A stretch of DNA of 13,469 bases from Glomus cerebriforme (lineage: Eukaryota > Glomeromycota > Glomeromycetes > Glomerales > Glomeraceae). Positions 8,483-13,469 of this stretch are shown piece by piece; within the stretch, counting starts at the first letter, position 1, and every line of letters starts with the position of its first letter. The stretch spans positions 66,006 through 79,474 of the forward strand of contig QKYT01000020.1 in assembly GCA_003550305.1 (NCBI GenBank), read 5' to 3'. A program made the translations under genes and the position numbers. The notes below the pieces were generated by a model, which did not search any database, was not told the origin of the DNA, and saw nothing but the letters and a program-made list of their open reading frames with translations.

Positions 8483-10303
8483 ATGGGTTCACACTGGGCA
8501 AAAAGTTCAACAGTAAATATTGACACTCAAATTAAAGAATATGCAGGAATATTTAGAAAAGATGCAGGAATTATGTTTTGTATTTACTGTGATAAATCAG
8601 TAGAATGGAGATATAAATCTACTATTAACAGTCATATAAATGGTAACAAATACATATCAAACAAAAAAACTTATGAAGAAAATCAACAAAATCTCAACAA
8701 CAAACTTTACAATCTTCTTTACGTGCTGCAGACTCTAGAAAAATAGTTATTGAGGATATGGTTGAAGCCTTTTTAAGCGCTGATATACCACTTCAAAAAA
8801 TTGACCAATTGCTTCCTTTTTTTAAGAAATATTTAAAAGAAGGAGGAGCTATTTCAAAAGCACCTACCTTACGACAAATATATCTCCCTTCAGTTTTTGA
8901 AAAACATGTCACTTCATTAAAACTCTTATTTGATTCAATGCCTGTTTCTATTATTATGGATGAAAGTTTANATAGTTGTGCACGTAGTATTGTTAACACT
9001 ATTTTCGTCTATCNTAATTTCACAAAACTTGCTTCTGTTGATTTTTTGAATAGAGTTAATAATACCACAATAGGACAAACTCTTTTTTATATTTTGCTAA
9101 ATTACAATATTCCTTTCAACAAACCTATTTTATTTCTTTCTGACTCTGCAGCATATATGAAAAAATGTTACTGAGATATCTTGAAGCCAGTAATGCCCCA
9201 ATTAATTCATGTTCCTTGTTGCGTGCATATTTTAAACTTAATTGGGTATGTGTTACATGATGATCTTTTTTTAAAAATATCACTGTGCAATGTACATTTT
9301 TTCTTTGATTTTTTTTTAGTGAAACATGGAGAGACCTTCCTCAATTCAACATTTTAAAAAGATTTTTGCAAGATATTAAGGATGTTTTTGTTAATACTCC
9401 TGCAAGAAGACGTCGGTATGCAAACCATTTAAAAGAACATGGAATTATGTTACCCTGCAAAATTCTATTACCTAATGCAACTCGATGGAATTCTTAGTTT
9501 CGAATGGTTTGTTATGCTAAAGACCATATAAATTATTGGCCAAGTTTCTTTGAAGCTGAATTGCAAGATAATATTAGAAATGAAAAACTAGCAAAAATTC
9601 AATCTATTTTACAAAATGTACGAGAAAAGAGAATAATTACCATTTATATTCATTTTATTTCAAATTTCTCAAAAGAATTTGTTCATACCCTTAACTTTTT
9701 TCAACAAAAAAATACTCCAGTTTTTCCTTTTATTGAGTTACAACTTCAACAGCTTAATTCTTATTTAGAATCAAACAGAATTTTATCAGATTTTGGCTCT
9801 TCACTTGAACATTTAATTTCAACCCTTTATTTTAATCCAGTTGACTTTTACCCAATTTTTGAAGCTGCATTTGAAGCAGCTTTTGCAAAATTTTCTTTAC
9901 ATATTCCCAATCATCCTGCACAAGAATTATTTAAAGCATGTCAAATTTTTGATCCTGCATATTTTTTTTATTCTGATGTAGGGCGAAAAAATATCAGGCT
10001 TTATTCAATAATTAATGGATTTGATAATTCTTCTAATAAATTACTTCGTGAATGGTCTATTTATTATGATCAACAGTGAGTTTTAGATGATACCAGAATA
10101 GAGAGTTTTTGGTTAAGAATGGTAAATCAATTATCACTTTTATCTAATATTGCATTAGATTATATTTGGTTGCCAATTTCTAGTTGTACAGTTGAAAGGA
10201 GTTTTTCGATCTATAATACAATATTGATGATGATCGCCAAAATTTATCATTAAAATCACTAAAAGCTTTAAATATGATGCATTTTAATTTGAATTTTAAA
10301 TAA
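8483..10303 (+). pseudogene. hAT transposase (BED finger, RNase H-like core, hATC dimerisation domain), inactivated
   Basis: From ATG 8483 the N-terminus has a BED-like finger (FCIYC.., His in SHINGNKY); the expected last His ligand is Tyr. A 1-base shift near 8700 joins to SSLRAADSRKIVIED. The catalytic core follows: first Asp in IIMDES (8959-8961), second Asp in LSDSAAYM (9142-9144), HVPCCVHILNLIG with the hAT Cys-x2-His feature, and NATRWNS. The hATC domain has PISSCTVERSFSIYN with the third acidic residue Glu at 10194-10196, so all three catalytic acids remain. Damage: TGA 9172-9174 (Arg expected), TAG 9495-9497 (Trp expected after NS), TGA 10077-10079, and a 1-base deletion near 10225, after which LDDDRQNLSLKSLKALNMM runs to TAA 10301-10303. 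An intron at 9246-9319 restores frame. N bases at 8971 and 9014 lie inside. When intact it would cut and paste the element in the nucleus. Confidence 0.85.
9246..9319 (+). other. Spliceosomal intron in the hAT transposase gene
   Basis: 74 bases, starting GTATGT and ending in a pyrimidine tract followed by TTTTTTTTAG. Unspliced, the frame soon leaves the conserved protein and reaches a TAA. Spliced, the Gly codon is completed across the junction (GG|T) and the frame continues with ETWRDLPQFNILKRFLQD into the conserved NATRWNS region. Frame restoration and good splice sites make this well supported without transcript data. Confidence 0.75.
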
Positions 10304-10339
10304 TTGGTTAATAAAAATGTAAATTTTATTACACAAATT

Positions 10340-10434
10340 ATCACAAAATTAAGCTTATCACGCCACAAAATATCACAAAAATAACCAATAAATGAAAACA
10401 TAAAATCACAAAATTATGATTTATCACAAAAAAA
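10340..10434 (+). repeat. Right subterminal cluster of ATCACAAAA repeats
   Basis: Four copies of ATCACAAAA occur here (starting near 10340, 10372, 10405 and 10423), in the untranslated region between the transposase stop and the right terminal repeat. They match the motif in the 8247-8264 palindrome. Likely transposase-binding sites by analogy with other hAT elements. Confidence 0.6.
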
Positions 10435-10452
10435 TTTACATTATATCATAAC

Positions 10453-10470
10453 AAAAAATTATCGTCCCTG
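10453..10470 (-). repeat. Right terminal inverted repeat of the hAT element
   Basis: Read inward on the minus strand it is CAGGGACGATAATTTTTT, 16 of 18 identical to the left end. The target-site copy follows directly. Confidence 0.85.
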
Positions 10471-10478
10471 GTGTGATG
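10471..10478 (+). repeat. Right target-site duplication of the hAT element (GTGTGATG)
   Basis: Pairs with 8199-8206 with one mismatch. On the minus strand these bases are part of the Pro-Ser-His codons just before the Cys-Pro-Leu-Cys motif of the interrupted primase-helicase gene. This copy fits the reading frame. Confidence 0.85.
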
Positions 10479-11364
10479 GAAAGATATGTGATAGTGGAAA
10501 ATTATTAGGAAAATTATTAAATGGGTATAAGAGATTATATTCTTTGATGCTAACTTTTTTAAGCAATATCTTAACCAGTTTGAATTCAGCTATAGTTAGC
10601 TTATTACTTATGCTAACATATTTTACACTTTTTGTTTCTGGAACAATCAAAAAAGGACTGTTGTTAATGACTTCTAATTCATCATTAGGTGAGCAGATCA
10701 TGAAGTTAAAGATAGATCTATCTTTTGGACAAATAGTTTTTTTTACATGAATGTGTTTCTCTATTTTTTCATTATATTTGGATAATCCAAGTATTTGTAA
10801 GGAAAATAATTATTTGTTTGCTACATTGTCTACAATACCTTTTTCCTGTAATTCTACTGAAAGTTTTTTATGAACAAGTTTAGTAAATATTGCAACCTAA
10901 GATATATTTGAAAGTCTTATGCCAAAAGTTAAGATATGAAGAGATATTTTGTTTACATCACTACTTTTAGCAATAGTTACAGTTTTTTTATCCCATTTTG
11001 AAAATGCCTCTAGACAAATATCTCTAAATGTATGACAAAGTAAATTTTTTGCCTGACTGTATGAAAGCTTAGGAGTGATAGTATTTAACATTTCTATTGG
11101 CAAATCAAAGTCTATAATAGGATGAAATGGCTCATTCCCATCAATGAATTCATGTAAGGAATGGCTTTCATGCTCTAAAAGTATGGCTTCTATTTCATCC
11201 TCATTATCTGCGCCTAAAAAATACCTTGGTCTAATACTATCATCATGAATTTTAAATAAGCATTGACCTATATTGAAGGCTTTGAATACACAAAAGTAAA
11301 GAGCAGGGATATCAAGGAACTCTGAAAGCTCAGATTGGATTATAGTAAAATTTTGAAAGGTGTA
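10471..11364 (-). pseudogene. Decayed primase-helicase, 5' part: AEP/PrimPol-type primase domain (gene 1)
   Basis: One minus-strand frame is open from 11364 to the hAT junction with a single internal stop (TAG 10897-10899). It has archaeo-eukaryotic primase signatures. Motif I is HPIIDFDLP, with Asp-Phe-Asp at 11104-11112, the metal-binding pair. Motif II is NKISLHILTFG, with Ser-Leu-His at 10936-10944. A later GIVDNVANKQ, Asp at 10828-10830, fits motif III. Together with the zinc ribbon and SF3 helicase beyond the insertion, this is the primase-helicase architecture used for replication initiation by many viruses and plasmids, and by the PrimPol group. No ATG lies in frame before the conserved part (a TAG is at 11365-11367), so the 5' end is lost, truncated or behind an unseen intron. 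This half has fewer stops than the 3' half. It is most likely a nuclear replication protein of a mobile element; I recall it as multi-copy in Rhizophagus. Confidence 0.68.
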
Positions 11365-11372
11365 CTATATCC

Positions 11373-11841
11373 TAAACTTGAGATATACTGTCCTGGGAAA
11401 AAAGTTTAAATAAAAAATAATTATAGAAATTTAAGAGATACCAAATAAGAGGCGAATTTATCTGCCAATATCTTTCTAATGAAGGAACATATGTGGATAG
11501 ATTTGTGATCGGCCAGAAGAATGCAAAATCCATTGAAAAAAGTAACAGCGAAGGCCTTGCAAACAGTATGAAAAACCCATCACATCAAAGTATGGAATGT
11601 ATAATTTACATATAAATAAGTATCATTTGAAAATATATTATCAAAAGAAGAAACTAAATGCCTTAGAAAAATCTGCCCTAAGTAATTTAGGTGATCTAAT
11701 AAAATTTTGATATTCAGAGATAGAGAAAAATAGCAAATTAACTTAATTAGATTATTAGAATACTTTTTTAAATACTCTGCCCTAGGTGACCTAGGTGACC
11801 TAGAAAAATCAGATTTTTTTACTTTTTATTTTTTTTTCTAT
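11373..11841. other. Non-coding spacer between the primase relic and the second hAT relic
   Basis: No protein-like frame was found. It holds two related direct repeats: CTGCCCTAAGTAATTTAGG.. at about 11673-11698 and CTGCCCTAGGTGACCTAGG.. at about 11779-11803. These may be ends of mobile elements. If the primase gene is complete, its promoter or a first exon would be here. Confidence 0.5.
11782..11803. repeat. 9 bp tandem repeat of CTAGGTGAC (2.4 copies), locally palindromic
   Basis: CTAGGTGAC is repeated head to tail; each TAGGTGACCTA is a palindrome around a central base. A decayed version lies about 105 bases to the left. It abuts the point where the second hAT coding relic stops, so it could mark an insertion or deletion boundary. 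Confidence 0.6.
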
Positions 11842-13270
11842 AAGCAAAATTGAAAACTTATTTTCATTATTTTTCTACCAAGACAATGGATTAATATTCC
11901 TATTTGACTTGAACTTTAAGTATATATCAACTTCATTTTCTTCCTCATTACAACTATCTTCCTTTCTAAAAATACTATCCAATAAAAATTTATCTAAATC
12001 AACATCATCTTGATTTTTATCCTTATTTTCATTTTCTCTTTTATTTTCATTTTCTTCTTTATTTTCAGCTCCAATATTTAATTCATTTTTCAAATATATT
12101 TCATATTTTTTTATAAGTAAAGTAGTTGCTTCTTATTTTTCTATTATACTAAAATATACTAATTTTTTAGATCTAGAATCCAAAAGAGTAACAAGAAAGC
12201 CAATATCAGAAGATACTAACCAATACTTTTTTAATAATCCATTAAGCATCTCTAAAAATAATAAAACTAGTCCTTTTATCTCAATTGGTCTTGAAATATT
12301 TAATTTTTTTTTTGATCCATTTTCATTAATTTCAATTATATTTGCTATTTTACTATCAGGTATTTTTTCAAATTTCTCTAATATTTTATCTTGTATATCA
12401 TTATTAAATAAAATTTTATTTATATTTTGACTATTATCTTCATTATGATTCTTTTGATAAGTTTNTAACATGTTTTTAATAAAATCTTTTAATTTAAGAA
12501 TTGAAGGATATATTAATGATAAAGTAATATATTTTGATCTGCCTAGTATTCTTATAATCTCTTCAAATTCTTTTAAAATAATTATCAAATTTTTCATAAA
12601 TTTCCATTTTTCTTTATTCAACATTATCCTCTCAAGTCTATTACTATCTTTTTTATTTTCTTTAATATTGTCTGCTTTTAATTTATTAGGTANATAAATC
12701 AAAGCCTCTTTTAATAATAATAATCTTTTCTAAGAATAAAAGAAGGAATTCTATCTCATCTAAATATCTTTAACTATTTTATAGATTTTAAAATAATTAA
12801 GTTATTCTTGTGTAGAAATTAAATATTCTAATTGCTTAGGTGAACTAAAAAAATATACTAATCTTTTTACTTTTAAAATAAAAATTTGAATATTGGTATT
12901 ATATGTTAAAGCTTTTTCTATTACCAACTGAAGAATATAGGCTATATATGAAATCCTATCAATACTAAATTTATTTTTAAATAGTCTAATTGATTTAACC
13001 ATACTTGTAATATTATCAATTACAATAAAGGTAATTTTATTACTAATATTCCAAGTAATGATTATTTCTTTTAACTTGTTTTTTAAAAGCTTCTTTTGGA
13101 TTATAATCATCTGAAATCCAATGCACAGTTACTCCTATATATCCATATTGTTCTCGTGATATCCAAAAATCTGTTATTAAACTTATTTCACTTATATTTT
13201 CAAAAATATTTTTCAAAGTAATTTGACTAGTTTCAAACATATTATTTAATAGGATTAGTTTAACACTCAC
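11842..13270 (-). pseudogene. Second hAT transposase relic (Ac/RICESLEEPER-like), truncated at both ends
   Basis: Read on the minus strand: ISLITDFWISREQYGYIGVTVHW, split here as SLITDFW and YGYIGVTVHW, fits the hAT catalytic start where 'DLWTS' is usual. After a short deletion and frame change near 13075 comes KLKEIIITWNISNKITFIV, then VKRLVYFFSSPKQ. From 13110 to about 11842 the frame is unbroken by net indels but has six stops (12802, 12760, 12751, 12730, 12133 and 11875, lower coordinates). At 12751, 12730 and 11875 Trp is expected (R-stop-NS, S-stop-KRL, PLSW-stop), and at 12133 Gln is plausible. YITLSLIYPSILKLKDF and EVDIYLKFKSNRNINPLSW are typical hAT pre-hATC segments. The 'SERLFS' hATC end is missing on the left, and the BED finger and start are missing on the right. 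N bases at 12465 and 12693. No terminal repeats were found. Older than the 8207-10470 element by its state. Confidence 0.75.
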
Positions 13271-13469
13271 CGCATCACGTGATATAAAATTTATGTAATT
13301 TATTTTTAAAATTTTAATAATTTTTTACTTAATATTATATACTCAAAATATAATAAAATTATATATATAAATAAATAAAAACGTGTAATAATTTTTTCTC
13401 TTTTTAACAAATATTTAATCATAAAAATCAAGTAAAAATTCATAAAGTTTTATTAATAAAGAAAATCAT
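13271..13469. other. A+T-rich flank without genes
   Basis: Almost only A and T, with no open frame. A 10 bp palindrome, ATCACGTGAT, lies at 13274-13283, directly outside the last recognisable transposase codons. It may mark the breakpoint of the relic. Confidence 0.5.

Larger units (their letters stand above)
8207..10470 (+). mobile_element. hAT-superfamily DNA transposon, nearly complete, 2264 bp, nested in the primase-helicase gene
   Basis: The termini match in inverted orientation: CAGGGTCGATGATTTTTT at 8207-8224 against CAGGGACGATAATTTTTT read inward from 10470 (16 of 18). It is flanked by an 8 bp target-site duplication with one mismatch. Inside is a plus-strand hAT transposase relic (8483-10303) with one intron. 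Subterminal regions carry repeated ATCACAAAA motifs. The element sits inside codons of the primase-helicase gene on the other strand. The transposase has three nonsense codons and two 1-base frameshifts, so this copy is not autonomous, but its ends are still recognisable and could be moved by an active relative. Confidence 0.88.
4474..11364 (-). mobile_element. Candidate composite element: primase-helicase plus tyrosine-recombinase-like gene, interrupted by a hAT insertion
   Basis: Two decayed genes run in the same direction, 345 bp apart, and together encode a replication initiator (AEP primase, zinc ribbon, SF3 helicase) and a recombinase-like protein. Without the 2264 bp hAT and one 8 bp duplication the interval is about 4.6 kb. 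Both genes have similar decay. The grouping rests on adjacency, orientation and complementary roles; I could not find terminal repeats or a target duplication for the whole unit, so its outer limits are unknown and the coordinates are only those of the coding parts. Alternative: two unrelated repeats that happen to be neighbours. Confidence 0.45.

Noticed and set aside
8793..8999. Minus-strand frame within the hAT transposase
   Set aside because: Antisense shadow of the catalytic region around the first Asp.
10180..10401. Minus-strand frame over the hATC end and right subterminal repeats
   Set aside because: Spans the end of a better-supported gene and non-coding repeats; shadow.
10544..10750. 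Plus-strand 68-codon frame
   Set aside because: Antisense of the primase C-terminal region, which has the continuous conserved frame.
12470..12697. Plus-strand hydrophobic frame resembling a membrane protein
   Set aside because: Antisense of the Lys-rich second hAT relic; hydrophobicity arises from the reverse complement of Lys/Glu/Asn codons.
4474..13270. Reassigned stop codons (ciliate-like Gln code or mitochondrial TGA=Trp) as an explanation for the many in-frame stops
   Set aside because: All three stop codons occur, at positions expected to be Trp, Gln and Arg, and true frameshifts are also present; no single code explains them.
1..13469. CRISPR arrays, bacterial operons, ribosomal RNA
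   Set aside because: No regularly spaced repeats, ribosome-binding sites or rRNA-like sequence; the intron and hAT families indicate a eukaryotic nuclear genome.

Overview
The window looks like nuclear DNA of an arbuscular mycorrhizal fungus (Glomeromycotina, most like Rhizophagus). It is very A+T-rich, carries a short spliceosomal intron, an AMN1/F-box-type leucine-rich-repeat ORF and hAT transposase relics, and its main gene families resemble ones I know from memory as high-copy in Rhizophagus genomes. No database search was possible. Almost everything here is a decayed repeat; I see no gene that is clearly intact and functional except possibly the LRR ORF.

Layout. 1-2460: relics of unknown coding sequences plus two diverged copies of a ~190 bp repeat with tRNA-like boxes. 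2465-3127 (-): LRR ORF. 3463-4292 (-): decayed coiled-coil gene with a serine-rich repeat. 4474-5611 (-): decayed tyrosine-recombinase-like gene. 5956-8198 and 10471-11364 (-): the two halves of one decayed primase-helicase gene. They read, in order, as an AEP/PrimPol-type primase (DFD and SLH motifs), a CxxC...CxC zinc ribbon, a superfamily 3 (D5/DUF5906-like) helicase, a proline/lysine-rich linker and a conserved tail. 8207-10470 (+): a 2264 bp hAT transposon with terminal inverted repeats, inserted into the zinc-ribbon codons and flanked by an 8 bp target-site duplication. 11842-13270 (-): a second, older hAT transposase relic, truncated at both ends. 13271-13469: A+T-rich, without genes.

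The most interesting reading is that the recombinase and primase-helicase genes, adjacent and on the same strand, are one mobile element of about 4.6 kb before the nested insertion. A replicative primase-helicase paired with a tyrosine recombinase is known in viruses, virophages and integrative plasmids, but is not a standard fungal transposon class. The hAT element landed inside it. Removing the hAT and one target-site copy restores an open reading frame across the junction exactly and rejoins the Cys-Pro-Leu-Cys zinc motif.

The relics have decayed largely by in-frame nonsense changes with few indels. Many stops sit where Trp, Gln or Arg is expected, which suggests C-to-T (RIP-like or methylation-driven) mutation.
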